Shown in pieces: positions 1 through 7,581 of a stretch of DNA of 40,275 bases. The stretch is from the NCBI RefSeq assembly GCF_039414295.1, contig NZ_JBCITM010000026.1, forward strand, positions 1-40,275, in the 5' to 3' direction. A program made the translations under genes and the position numbers. The notes beneath the pieces were generated by a model. That model saw nothing but the letters and a program-made list of their open reading frames with translations, made no database searches and was not told where the DNA came from. Each line of letters opens with the position of its first letter. The stretch's first letter is position 1. Source of the DNA: Anoxynatronum sibiricum (GTDB taxonomy: Bacteria; Bacillota; Clostridia; Peptostreptococcales; Tindalliaceae).

Positions 1-78
1 TCGCCACTATCCTTGATAATAGAGGATAGGAATACCTTTCTCAAAGCAATATCACCCCTCAAAACTGATTCTAAGCGC

Positions 79-116
79 AAAAAAGCCATGTTTCATCTCT
101 AAAACATGACTTTTTC
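79..116 (+). terminator. Probable intrinsic terminator of an upstream unit
   Basis: Inverted repeat with arms 80-93 and 102-115, one mismatch (86/109) and an 8-base loop, ending in a run of five T. A-rich left and T-rich right arms make it usable in either direction. It lies before the first gene, so it probably closes a gene outside the window. Nothing else in bases 1-120 looks coding. Confidence 0.45.
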
Positions 117-126
117 GACAACCTCA

Positions 127-165
127 GCAAAAGAAAAGAGCCCTTCAAGGGCTCTTTTCTTTTGC
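127..165. terminator. Strong bidirectional intrinsic terminator
   Basis: Perfect 18-bp inverted repeat (127-144 and 148-165) with a 3-base loop. The GC-rich core (GAGCCCT/AGGGCTC) is flanked by A-rich and T-rich segments, as in bidirectional Rho-independent terminators. It insulates the first gene from whatever lies to the left. Confidence 0.75.
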
Positions 166-191
166 TTATGATGACGGTAACATGATATAAT
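162..191 (+). promoter_or_regulatory. Putative sigma-A promoter of the TolC-like gene
   Basis: TTGCTT (162-167) and a perfect TATAAT (186-191) are separated by 18 bases. The -35 box touches the preceding terminator arm. Transcription would start near 198, leaving an 85-base leader before the start codon at 283. Called by eye from consensus only. Confidence 0.45.
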
Positions 192-282
192 CAATTGGTG
201 AAACATTTTAATCACAATAACGTAATGAATAAGCAAGTGGAAAAAAAGACTTTATATGAATGAAAGAGAAGGAGCGATTATC

Positions 283-1422
283 ATGATAAGGAGTAAATGG
301 CTCGCATTGATAGTTATTGTTGTTTTTGTACTAACAAATGGGTCGCCTGTGTTTGCAACAAACAGTGAAGAAGAGACCGTTTTGGAGATACAAACTGATT
401 GGGAAAACCGCAGTTTGGAGGACTTGATAGAGCGTGCAAAAAGCAGAAGTTTGGAACTGCAACGTATCAATCAACAGCTCAAGCGAAGTGAGATTATGAG
501 AGATCAAGCGGGCTTAAATGTGGGCTATACTTATGCCCCTGAATACCACCCGCTTAACCCGATGTATACCATTGAAGAGTTTATTGCAAAACAAGCAACG
601 CTGGGAGTATACGCGGCTGATGCACAGATCAATCAAGTAAGAAGAGATCGCCAGCAAATGGAAGACCGCATTGAATATCAAGTGATAACTGCGTGGATTG
701 ACATTGAAGAGGGAGTGCGTAAAGTTCTCCAGGAAGAAAAGGCACTTAGCTTGGCTGAGCAAGAACTAGCTATAGCTCGTGTACGCCAACAGCAGGGGAT
801 TAGCAGTCGATATCAATTGATTCAACAAGAGGATGCTTATGAGGCGGCTCAAAATGAACTTACAAAATCAAAAGTCGAACTGGACGGCAAGTTTATCACA
901 CTAAATGGTCTGTTGAATGAACCAGTAGAATCAAGATATTGGGTGGAACGTGAAGCGCCATCTGTTGAAGAACTTCCAAATTTGACAGCACAAATAGCAC
1001 GGGTACTCAACAATGACCCGTTGATCAAGTCTCTTGAGAGTAACGTTGAACTCAGTGAGTTAAGTTTGCGTTTATATGTATATAACCAAGAGCAGGATCC
1101 ATATTCTGCAAAAGCAATTGATTTAACCACGGCAAGCTTAAATGCAGGGAACATGAAGAGACAGACAGAAAACAGCCTGCGGGAACTCTATCAGTCGATG
1201 GAAGAAATGGATAAAACAGCGGCAGAACTGGAGCTTCAATTAAAAATGGCGCTGGATCAGTTGAACGTAGCCAAAATTAATCTTGAAGTGGGATTGGTGA
1301 TTCCTCAGGATGTGGCAAAAATAGAATTTCAGGTGAGCGAACTTGAGAATGCGCTTAAATCACTTGAATCGAAGAAAGAAAAAATGAGCTTAGCGTATTT
1401 GAAACCGTGGGCTGCAAGATAG
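283..1422 (+). CDS. TolC-family-like exported coiled-coil protein
   Basis: A 379-residue protein with an N-terminal signal peptide (Lys/Arg, then a hydrophobic stretch at about residues 6-22, ending near FAT). The rest is mostly long amphipathic helices rich in Glu, Gln, Lys and Leu (about 41-75, 125-205, 285-370), the pattern of outer-membrane-efflux (TolC/OEP) repeats. It is shorter than proteobacterial TolC (about 450-490 residues). The ATG at 283 was chosen because AGAAGGAG lies 8 bases upstream; an in-frame ATG at 256 lacks a good site. It is followed 62 bases later by a stalk-domain protein, with no terminator between, so the two probably form one operon. No membrane-fusion or ABC/RND partner is in the window. 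TolC-like proteins are annotated in monoderm Clostridia, where their role is unclear; efflux is not demonstrated here. Confidence 0.65.
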   Translation: MIRSKWLALIVIVVFVLTNGSPVFATNSEEETVLEIQTDWENRSLEDLIERAKSRSLELQRINQQLKRSEIMRDQAGLNVGYTYAPEYHPLNPMYTIEEFIAKQATLGVYAADAQINQVRRDRQQMEDRIEYQVITAWIDIEEGVRKVLQEEKALSLAEQELAIARVRQQQGISSRYQLIQQEDAYEAAQNELTKSKVELDGKFITLNGLLNEPVESRYWVEREAPSVEELPNLTAQIARVLNNDPLIKSLESNVELSELSLRLYVYNQEQDPYSAKAIDLTTASLNAGNMKRQTENSLRELYQSMEEMDKTAAELELQLKMALDQLNVAKINLEVGLVIPQDVAKIEFQVSELENALKSLESKKEKMSLAYLKPWAAR

Positions 1423-1484
1423 CCAACTTATTGGTACAAACTATACGAACACAAGTTGGTAAAGGAAAGAGGAGGTCATTTGCT

Positions 1485-2252
1485 ATGAAAGGACATCACT
1501 TAAAGGGATTAAGCTTTTTTGTGGCAGGTTTATTGGCAGGAAGCGTTTTAACTGGTATCGCAGCTGCACAGCCGGGGTTGTCAGTAACGGCCACTGTGTT
1601 TAACCATGCTCAGTTTATTTTTAATGGTGAAAAAAAACCACTGCCGGAGGGTATGACAGTGCTGAACTATGGGGGGCGTGTATATACACCTGCCAGATAT
1701 ATAGCGGAAGAGCTGGGAGCTAATGTTGGTTGGGACCCTGTCAGTCAAAGTGTCTTGGTAACTTGGGTAGAGCCTGAGCCTGAACAGATTATAGTCACAC
1801 TTCCACCTGAAGAAAAGCCGGTAGTGGAGGAAAAAGAACAGGAGTCCGAAAAAGAAGTGATTCGACCCAGTGGCGATTTTCAAAGACTTCCCATCCGGAT
1901 TCAGACAAAAGACATCATTGTTAATCTTCCATATGTAAGAATTGATGAAAGGGAAACAGCTTTTCAAATTGAAACTGAGGGCAGGATTAATAGGCCTGTT
2001 ATGATTGATCAACGTTCCGCCCGAATGATTATTGATGGTAAAGAGTACAAACACACAGAAGTTACTGGTGTTCTTGACCAAATTGATCAAACCTGGTTCA
2101 CACAAAATATTTTCGAAGATGATAAAGTCAATGGATGGATCCGATTCGGTCCCATCGACGAAGACACAGAATATCTGATATTTGAAGTAGACTATGTCAT
2201 CAACGATAATTTCCCTGAAAGACACACATTGCGTTATGAAATTCGGCTATAA
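1485..2252 (+). CDS. Exported stalk-domain protein (copper amine oxidase N-terminal-like)
   Basis: 255 residues, preceded by GGAGG with good spacing to the ATG at 1485. An N-terminal hydrophobic segment (about residues 8-26, ending in AAAQP) is a signal peptide or anchor. Residues about 35-95 match the copper-amine-oxidase N-terminal stalk domain seen in many Clostridial surface proteins (FNGEKKPL, GRVYTPARYIAEELGANVGWDP, then a VLVTW strand). A Pro/Glu/Lys-rich linker follows (about 97-127). The C-terminal domain (about 130-255) is beta-rich and I do not recognise it. The stalk domain is not an enzyme and no copper site is implied. It lies in the TolC-like unit and is closed by the terminator at 2315. 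The role is probably structural, at the wall. Confidence 0.7.
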   Translation: MKGHHLKGLSFFVAGLLAGSVLTGIAAAQPGLSVTATVFNHAQFIFNGEKKPLPEGMTVLNYGGRVYTPARYIAEELGANVGWDPVSQSVLVTWVEPEPEQIIVTLPPEEKPVVEEKEQESEKEVIRPSGDFQRLPIRIQTKDIIVNLPYVRIDERETAFQIETEGRINRPVMIDQRSARMIIDGKEYKHTEVTGVLDQIDQTWFTQNIFEDDKVNGWIRFGPIDEDTEYLIFEVDYVINDNFPERHTLRYEIRL

Positions 2253-2314
2253 TAACGAACCATGCTTTTGAAAGCACAAAGAGCAAATGACAAATCAGTC
2301 AAAAGAACTATTGT

Positions 2315-2340
2315 GGGGCCCTGAGAGGCCCTTTTTTCTT
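2315..2340 (+). terminator. Intrinsic terminator
   Basis: GGGCC (2316-2320), a 6-base loop and GGCCC (2327-2331), extended by a G-T pair and followed directly by TTTTTT. It ends the TolC-like/stalk-protein unit. Confidence 0.7.
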
Positions 2341-2424
2341 GACTTTCAGACACATGAGTGGCAAACTGTTAGTAAGTGTATGTCAAGTAAGAATAAACTC
2401 TTGAAGTTGAAGTGGAGGGGTTTG

Positions 2425-3630
2425 ATGCCTGATTCAATTAATCAGCCTGTCACAATGATATTGAAGACAGCAGATTATGATAATCAATCGATTCAAAGAA
2501 GAAACGAAAACGCTGCAGCAGTGTTTCAACTTCCTGCAGATCAAACGCCGGAAGCGGTCTTCAACAGCGCATGGAACCAGACACAAACTTCACCAACAGA
2601 GCATTATCAGCAGATGAATGCTTATCGAAGTGATTCGCTAATAACAGAACAGACGACGGGAGCTTTTCAGCAGCGTCAACTTTCTGAACCCGTCTCTTTA
2701 GCGCGGGCTCATGATCGCCTGTTGGAATGGAATAAATCCCTTCATGGCACCGAGAATCCCAAAGCCTGGAGCAACGCAGCAGAGCACCGACCAGTGAATG
2801 CAGCATCGAATTTCATTGCCACCCATGGCTACAGCCCCCAACAAGTCTATGGCATTTATTCGGATATGAGCATACAGGAAGCCACGCAGCGATTTGATGT
2901 GCTGAGAGGTTACTATGGAATTCACAGCCCGGCCGACAGTCATAATTACCTGAATTTAATCATGGCCAATGAGGATATGCGGAAAGTCATCGATGACTCA
3001 GCATTGTCTAACTATCAAAAATCAAAACAACTCCAGGACATGGGGGTAAGTGCCCGGTTCTCATCACATGTCCTTCGATATGCCGGTAAAGCAGAAGAAT
3101 GGTACGAAACCAATGGCCACCGCGGCGATTACATAGATCCCCGAGACCTGCCAGGGGATCGCCAGTATGTGCGTGTTGGTGAAAAGCCTCTTTTCAGGGG
3201 AGAAGCTTATGCTTATGTGGATGCTTATGGCATGACCCGTATTGAAACCAATCTGGCACAGGCAATTCAAAAATCGCCGGAAAGTGAAATTTATGAATAT
3301 GAAGGGTACTTCCGCAGCGGACATCCCGCCAATGCCAATGGAGATTTCACCGATTTTGCCATTGCTGGCAGTCGTCCGGTTACTCCCTCCTACAGCGATG
3401 ATTCGCGTGGGAGCAATACCCGCCACGGGGTTTTCATCAGCCGTCATCAAACACAGGATGGCAGACTGATGGGAACTGTTTCTGTGGCTTCAGCAGTGCA
3501 GCAATACAAGACCCAGCTGCTGGCGGGCACACTGCCGTCGCAACAGCCTCATCAGGCAATGAAGCACCTGGCAGCGGCACCTCAGGGGAGGCACTACGTG
3601 GCTTCTCTCAGGAATGCAACTGAAGTATAA
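2425..3630 (+). CDS. Hypothetical protein, no recognised family
   Basis: 401 residues from the ATG at 2425, which has GGAGGGG just upstream. The frame opens earlier (2287), but that segment contains the preceding terminator hairpin, so it is not coding. There is no signal peptide and no membrane segment. The N-terminal 130 residues are rich in Gln, Asn, Ser and Thr and look disordered. The middle and C-terminal parts contain many Tyr, His and Gly residues, with segments such as GEKPLFRGEAYAYVDAYG (about 260-277) and EYEGYFRSGHP (about 293-303). I see no catalytic signature of a known family. It stands alone between two terminators, so it is probably a single transcription unit. Its C-rich third positions support genuine coding, since the frame is kept over 1.2 kb. 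Function unknown. Confidence 0.6.
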   Translation: MPDSINQPVTMILKTADYDNQSIQRRNENAAAVFQLPADQTPEAVFNSAWNQTQTSPTEHYQQMNAYRSDSLITEQTTGAFQQRQLSEPVSLARAHDRLLEWNKSLHGTENPKAWSNAAEHRPVNAASNFIATHGYSPQQVYGIYSDMSIQEATQRFDVLRGYYGIHSPADSHNYLNLIMANEDMRKVIDDSALSNYQKSKQLQDMGVSARFSSHVLRYAGKAEEWYETNGHRGDYIDPRDLPGDRQYVRVGEKPLFRGEAYAYVDAYGMTRIETNLAQAIQKSPESEIYEYEGYFRSGHPANANGDFTDFAIAGSRPVTPSYSDDSRGSNTRHGVFISRHQTQDGRLMGTVSVASAVQQYKTQLLAGTLPSQQPHQAMKHLAAAPQGRHYVASLRNATEV

Positions 3631-3636
3631 AGAGGT

Positions 3637-3665
3637 GTTGAGCTCCTGGTGGGTGCAACTTTTTT
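3637..3665 (+). terminator. Weak intrinsic terminator candidate
   Basis: GTTGAGCTC (3637-3645) can pair with GGGTGCAAC (3651-3659) with one mismatch and two G-U pairs, followed by six T. It directly follows the unrecognised gene. Confidence 0.4.
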
Positions 3666-3706
3666 GGTAGTGAGTCGTCTTAAAGGTGAAGAAACGAAAA
3701 GAGATC

Positions 3707-3719
3707 TGTGCCAGGCACA
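3707..3719. repeat. Perfect 13-bp palindrome TGTGCCAGGCACA
   Basis: TGTGCC and GGCACA flank a single central A. The site lies upstream of the SLH gene and just upstream of a TAAAAT hexamer (3728-3733) that could be a -10 box. GTGCC..GGCAC palindromes recur in many Firmicute genomes and in REP-like repeats. I see only one copy here, so an operator and a REP-type site cannot be told apart. Confidence 0.35.
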
Positions 3720-3797
3720 AGCGTTGATAAAATGCTTTTCAGCCAAATGCAATGGATGCAGCATAGCAACAGGCAAAGAAGAAGGGGAGGAATGGGT

Positions 3798-5723
3798 ATG
3801 AAAAAAGGTCAGAAGAGTTGCTGGGTGGTTATTCTAGTGGGACTTCTCTTCTTGAATGCAACCATCAGTGCAGCAGCGGTAAGTTTTCCGGATATCAATG
3901 CCAGTCACTGGGCATGGACCCACGTGAGCCGTATGGTTGAAAAAAATGTGATTAGCGGCACTACGAGAGCCAATAGTGATGTGCGCATTTATGCACCTGA
4001 TGATCCGGTGACAAAAGTACAAACCCTGACACTGGTGTATAAGCTGTTGCAGGAAACAGGGCAAATGCAATCCAATGCAGATTTTAGCACCAAATACCAG
4101 CAAAGCTTAAATGCTGCCAGTATTCCCCAGTGGGCCCACCGATTTGTGAGCTACGCACTGGAAAAAAATATTATTACCATGGCCGACTTGGTGACTTTCA
4201 TGGAGGGCTCAGGCACCACTGCCAAAGAAAACCCGGCAAGTCGTGAAGAAGTGGCCCTTTACTTTGGCAGAGCTCTTGATACTCAGGGCAAAGCCGGTAC
4301 AGGAAGTTCCAACCTGAGTTTTGTTGATGCAGAACAAATCAGCAGCTCGGCAATGCCTTACGTGGCTTTTTTGGTGAACGAAAAAATTCTCTCTGGTTAT
4401 GAAGACAATCGTTTCAGGCCGCGCAATACCATTACCCGGGCAGAGATGGCAGCAGTTTCCAACAAAAGCTATGATGTGCTGAGCAACAAAAGTGCCATTA
4501 TCATCGACCTCAAACCAGTTGAACCTGAAAAAGAAGAGGAGAAGGAAGAAGATAAAACTGACGTTTCTGTTGACAGAAGAATTACCCGCACCATTGAAGA
4601 AGTGAATCAGGACACCCGCCGCCTTTTTGTACTGGACGATAATGATCGGCTTGAAATGTACGATATCTTAAGAGATGCAGAGATTCTAATCAAAAGCAAA
4701 AGCAGTCGATTGGCAGACCTGCGTAAAAGCCAGACGGCAGTACTGCATCTGAACAAAGATAATGAAATTATAAAGCTGATTGTTGATCCTGAGCAAACCC
4801 GCTTTGATGGTGAACTCATCAGTAAAACGGAGTTGGATGATTATATTGTTTATCGGATGGAGAACCTGCGGAATCTTACGGAACGGGTGAACTTCCGAGT
4901 CAATAAAGATACTGAAATCATCTCAGGGAGCAGTACGCTGCGTGAGCGGGACATAAAAGTGGGCGACCGGATGACCCTGTTTCACGATGGTCTTTACGTA
5001 CTGAAGCTCCAGCCCTATCAACAATACGATGAAATTGAAGGGATTCTGGACAGCGTTCAATTCGCTCGTTACCAGATCACTGTGAGAGGTTCTGGCAACC
5101 AAACGGATACTTACAGTTTAGCCGACGACGTTTCCATTTTTTTAAATGATCGTCGCAGCGATCTTGACCAATTAAGATCTGGCGATATCGTTAAATTGAA
5201 GCTGGAAAAGGATGAAGTGGTTCGCATCGACGCCACCCAATCACGGGCCAGTCGTAACCAGGTTGAAAAAGGGTTTTTCAAAGAACTGCGTATTGCAACC
5301 CGACCCAATCGGATTTTTATCATTGACAAAGATGACAAAGAGGTATCCTTTGACCTTTCAGACCGCGTGGCCGTGTACATTCGCGATGAAAAAGCTTCTT
5401 TGCTGGATATTCCAATGAATGCAGAAGTGGAACTGTTTATTGAAGGCGGACTGGTGACAGAAATTGATGTGGTTCGCAACATAGGCCGCGAAGTGATCCA
5501 GGGAGAAATTCAACGCATTTACGATAACAGTAACCGGTTCACTCTGTCGGTAAGCGGCCGTTCGGAAACAGTGATGGTATACGTTACCAATAGCACCGAT
5601 ATTTATGATCGCAACTATCGGAAAATTGATATAGATGGCTTGCGACGTAATGACTATGTGCTGGTTACAGGAACCTATGAGGATAATGATTTTGTCGCCT
5701 CGCGGATTCTTGTGGAAGATTAA
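3798..5723 (+). CDS. SLH-domain surface protein with repeat-built C-terminal region
   Basis: 641 residues. GGGGAGG sits 7 bases before the ATG at 3798; an ATG six bases earlier is too close to it. A signal peptide (about 1-26, ending SAAAV) leads to three SLH repeats: about 29-83 (FPDINASHWAWTHVSRMVE), 105-160 (divergent, WAHRFVSYALEKNI) and 173-225 (FVDAEQI...ILSGYEDNRFRPRNTITRAEMA). SLH trimers bind secondary cell-wall polymers non-covalently and hold proteins in the S-layer. A Glu/Lys-rich linker (about 240-256) precedes about 385 residues of beta-rich sequence that divides into roughly five degenerate repeats of 70-80 residues, each with a G-x-I start and an L-x-D-L-x-x-GD-type turn. This part resembles DUF5666-like repeats, which I state with less certainty. 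The gene is monocistronic, closed by the terminator at 5746. Confidence 0.85.
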   Translation: MKKGQKSCWVVILVGLLFLNATISAAAVSFPDINASHWAWTHVSRMVEKNVISGTTRANSDVRIYAPDDPVTKVQTLTLVYKLLQETGQMQSNADFSTKYQQSLNAASIPQWAHRFVSYALEKNIITMADLVTFMEGSGTTAKENPASREEVALYFGRALDTQGKAGTGSSNLSFVDAEQISSSAMPYVAFLVNEKILSGYEDNRFRPRNTITRAEMAAVSNKSYDVLSNKSAIIIDLKPVEPEKEEEKEEDKTDVSVDRRITRTIEEVNQDTRRLFVLDDNDRLEMYDILRDAEILIKSKSSRLADLRKSQTAVLHLNKDNEIIKLIVDPEQTRFDGELISKTELDDYIVYRMENLRNLTERVNFRVNKDTEIISGSSTLRERDIKVGDRMTLFHDGLYVLKLQPYQQYDEIEGILDSVQFARYQITVRGSGNQTDTYSLADDVSIFLNDRRSDLDQLRSGDIVKLKLEKDEVVRIDATQSRASRNQVEKGFFKELRIATRPNRIFIIDKDDKEVSFDLSDRVAVYIRDEKASLLDIPMNAEVELFIEGGLVTEIDVVRNIGREVIQGEIQRIYDNSNRFTLSVSGRSETVMVYVTNSTDIYDRNYRKIDIDGLRRNDYVLVTGTYEDNDFVASRILVED

Positions 5724-5745
5724 ACAAACTCCCAAAAAATATGCC

Positions 5746-5783
5746 AGCGAGCTGCCAAGGTTAAATTTGGCAGCTCGCTTTTA
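5746..5783 (+). terminator. Strong intrinsic terminator of the SLH gene
   Basis: Perfect 13-bp inverted repeat (5746-5758 and 5767-5779) with an 8-base loop, followed by TTTT. The rest of the 5724-6045 gap has no gene: it holds this terminator, a promoter near 5902 and a palindrome at 5943. Bases 5784-5900 show nothing recognisable. Confidence 0.8.
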
Positions 5784-5901
5784 AAGTATCGGAAATAGCA
5801 TGAGCAGCAAAGCGATGGATAATGTTTTGGCAATGGTTTTCAGCTTCTTTTTCACTATTCCCTACTAACTGATAGTTGCCCCACTAAATCATTACATCTT
5901 A

Positions 5902-5930
5902 TTGACAAAGAGAGGAATGCTGATTATAGG
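5902..5930 (+). promoter_or_regulatory. Putative sigma-A promoter
   Basis: Consensus TTGACA (5902-5907), 17 bases, then TATAGG (5925-5930). The predicted start is near 5937, about 110 bases before the stalk-protein ATG. Confidence 0.55.
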
Positions 5931-5942
5931 CATTTTGAGTGG

Positions 5943-5957
5943 ATATGATTATCATAT
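5943..5957. promoter_or_regulatory. Candidate operator palindrome just downstream of the promoter
   Basis: Perfect 7-1-7 palindrome (ATATGAT, T, ATCATAT) starting a few bases after the predicted transcription start. Its size and AT-rich 7-1-7 layout recall Fur-family boxes, but the half-site differs from TGATAAT. A repressor bound here would block transcription of the downstream stalk-domain gene. No regulator is assigned. Confidence 0.35.
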
Positions 5958-6045
5958 AGGGCTTTGAATTATGTCAACCAGCCGCCGGAGTTAAGATTGA
6001 ATATTATTTTCGAATAGCTGCTAAATGCAGCAGGGAGGGAGAAAA

Positions 6046-7455
6046 ATGATTAAGAAACATCACAATAAGTGGCTCCTGATCATTGCAGGAATCATCGTAA
6101 CACTCATCATTAGCCCGGTTTACGCTGCCAGTGACAATTGGGTAGATCGTGTACCAGCGGTGAGTCGGAATTTTGATTTTGAAGAGAATCCAGGCATTGT
6201 TCCACGACTCACAATAGAGGAGTATGCCATTGGTGATTTTCAATCCGGTGAGATTGTCAGATTACAGCTGCAAAATGCAGAATGGGGAAATATTGACCGA
6301 TTAAGGACAGAGGTTGAAATTCGGGAAGTGGAATCGGTAACAATCAATCAGCTCACCAGTGAAGTATTGGAACTTGTTTTAAACCCCACTGAAGGCCGTG
6401 GAGAAAAAGCCAGCATTCGCATTCCTCTCTACAGCAAAACAACTCAAGCTGGGTTGGCAACGGTAACAGTAGATCCCTTTGGAGGAGCTGTCAGTGGCGG
6501 TACCTATCCCTTTGCTGAAGTGGTGGGAAGCAATGGAGATGAAGGTGTTCAAGTCTCACTGACAACCCCTGGCAATGAGCAGCTTCAGCTTCAAATGGAA
6601 GATGTGGTTAATCAGCAAAGGGGCGCTTATCTTGTGCTTACAGAACAAGTCCCCAACGGTATACCTGCCAGTGGGTTGACTTTTCGAGTTGAGTTGCAGA
6701 ATGCAGAATGGCTTCCCGCTTCCAGAAGTGATTTAAACACAAATCGAATGAAAGAAGCGACTATTATTGAAGGGGCTTCGCAGGTGAAAGTGGAAAATGT
6801 GCGTCGTGTCAGTCATCAGGTGATAGAAGTTGCATTGACGCGCGAAGGTTTTTCCGCAGAAGCAGCCACCATAAAACTCCCTTTATATCTTCAGGCAACA
6901 GCCATAGGCGACCTTGGTGTAAGAGTTTCTTTGCTGCAGGATGGAAGGCAATCAGTCAGGTTGAATCTGGGAGAAGTGGTACAGGTGGAAGAAGCAACTC
7001 CTGAGATTCCAGAAGAACCGTCGGTTCCGATAGAACCAACACAGAAGGAAGTGGTCTTTAGAGTGGGTCAAATGGGATACTGGGTTAATGGAGTGCCCAC
7101 CACATCAGATGTCGCCCCATATGTGAAAGATGTTGGCGGTGGCAGTGGCCGAATCATGGTGCCCGTCAGCTTTGCGGCCAGAGCAACGGGAGCACAGCAA
7201 GTGGATTGGGATCCAGTGAGCCGACGGGTCACAGTGATTAAAGGGGAGAAAACGGTGGAACTAACCATTGGTGATGCTGCATTACGGGTCAATGGACTGA
7301 TTGCCATGATGGACACCCCGGCAGAAATACAGCCTGTGGGTGACGGGACAACAGGACGAACCATGATACCGGTGGCTCACCTGGCAAAAGCCCTGGATGT
7401 TCAATACACATGGGATCAAATCACACTAAGCGCCACCTTCTTTGTTGAAGAATAG
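6046..7455 (+). CDS. Exported protein: two tandem beta repeats plus C-terminal stalk domain
   Basis: 469 residues from the ATG at 6046, which has GGGAGGGAG at proper spacing. Signal peptide about 1-29 (KK, hydrophobic core, ending VYAAS). Two related segments follow, about 45-165 and 190-318; each contains LQNAEW and, later, an RIPLY or KLPLY strand, so they look like a duplicated beta domain. A Pro/Glu linker (about 320-338) leads to a copper-amine-oxidase N-terminal-type stalk domain (about 340-469), with GRIMVPVSFAARATGAQQVDWDP and GRTMIPVAHLAKALDVQYTWD. It has its own promoter and a possible operator upstream. A second promoter lies after it, so it is probably monocistronic. It belongs with the stalk protein at 1485 and the SLH protein as wall-associated architecture; no enzymatic role is visible. 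Confidence 0.75.
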   Translation: MIKKHHNKWLLIIAGIIVTLIISPVYAASDNWVDRVPAVSRNFDFEENPGIVPRLTIEEYAIGDFQSGEIVRLQLQNAEWGNIDRLRTEVEIREVESVTINQLTSEVLELVLNPTEGRGEKASIRIPLYSKTTQAGLATVTVDPFGGAVSGGTYPFAEVVGSNGDEGVQVSLTTPGNEQLQLQMEDVVNQQRGAYLVLTEQVPNGIPASGLTFRVELQNAEWLPASRSDLNTNRMKEATIIEGASQVKVENVRRVSHQVIEVALTREGFSAEAATIKLPLYLQATAIGDLGVRVSLLQDGRQSVRLNLGEVVQVEEATPEIPEEPSVPIEPTQKEVVFRVGQMGYWVNGVPTTSDVAPYVKDVGGGSGRIMVPVSFAARATGAQQVDWDPVSRRVTVIKGEKTVELTIGDAALRVNGLIAMMDTPAEIQPVGDGTTGRTMIPVAHLAKALDVQYTWDQITLSATFFVEE

Positions 7456-7496
7456 GTGAGCATTGAGTTCGCAAAACTAAATAAAACCTGCTTTGG

Positions 7497-7525
7497 TTGA
7501 CAGCGCCCCCATTATTCCATAAAAT
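7497..7525 (+). promoter_or_regulatory. Putative sigma-A promoter of the wzy-wzz unit
   Basis: TTGACA (7497-7502), 17 bases, TAAAAT (7520-7525), an almost ideal sigma-A promoter. A C5 run (7506-7510) and a G5 run (7529-7533) flank the -10 box and could pair, which may be regulatory or accidental. Confidence 0.6.
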
Positions 7526-7581
7526 AGAGGGGGTAAAAGAGTTGAAACGCTAGGTTATGAAACCAATAAGTGGGTGATGTT

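Noticed and set aside
1..125. Possible remnant of an insertion-sequence end on the - strand before the first terminator
   Set aside because: The segment has a terminator-like hairpin and a TTTTTCGACAACCTC stretch that recalls some IS1182-type ends, but there is no coding sequence or repeat to prove it.
2287..2424. N-terminal extension of the 401-residue protein
   Set aside because: It contains the GGGCC/GGCCC-T6 terminator of the previous unit and lacks a ribosome binding site; the ATG at 2425 has one.
7506..7533. C5...G5 hairpin as a terminator
   Set aside because: The arms flank the -10 box of a near-perfect promoter and no T-run follows, so it is at most an operator.
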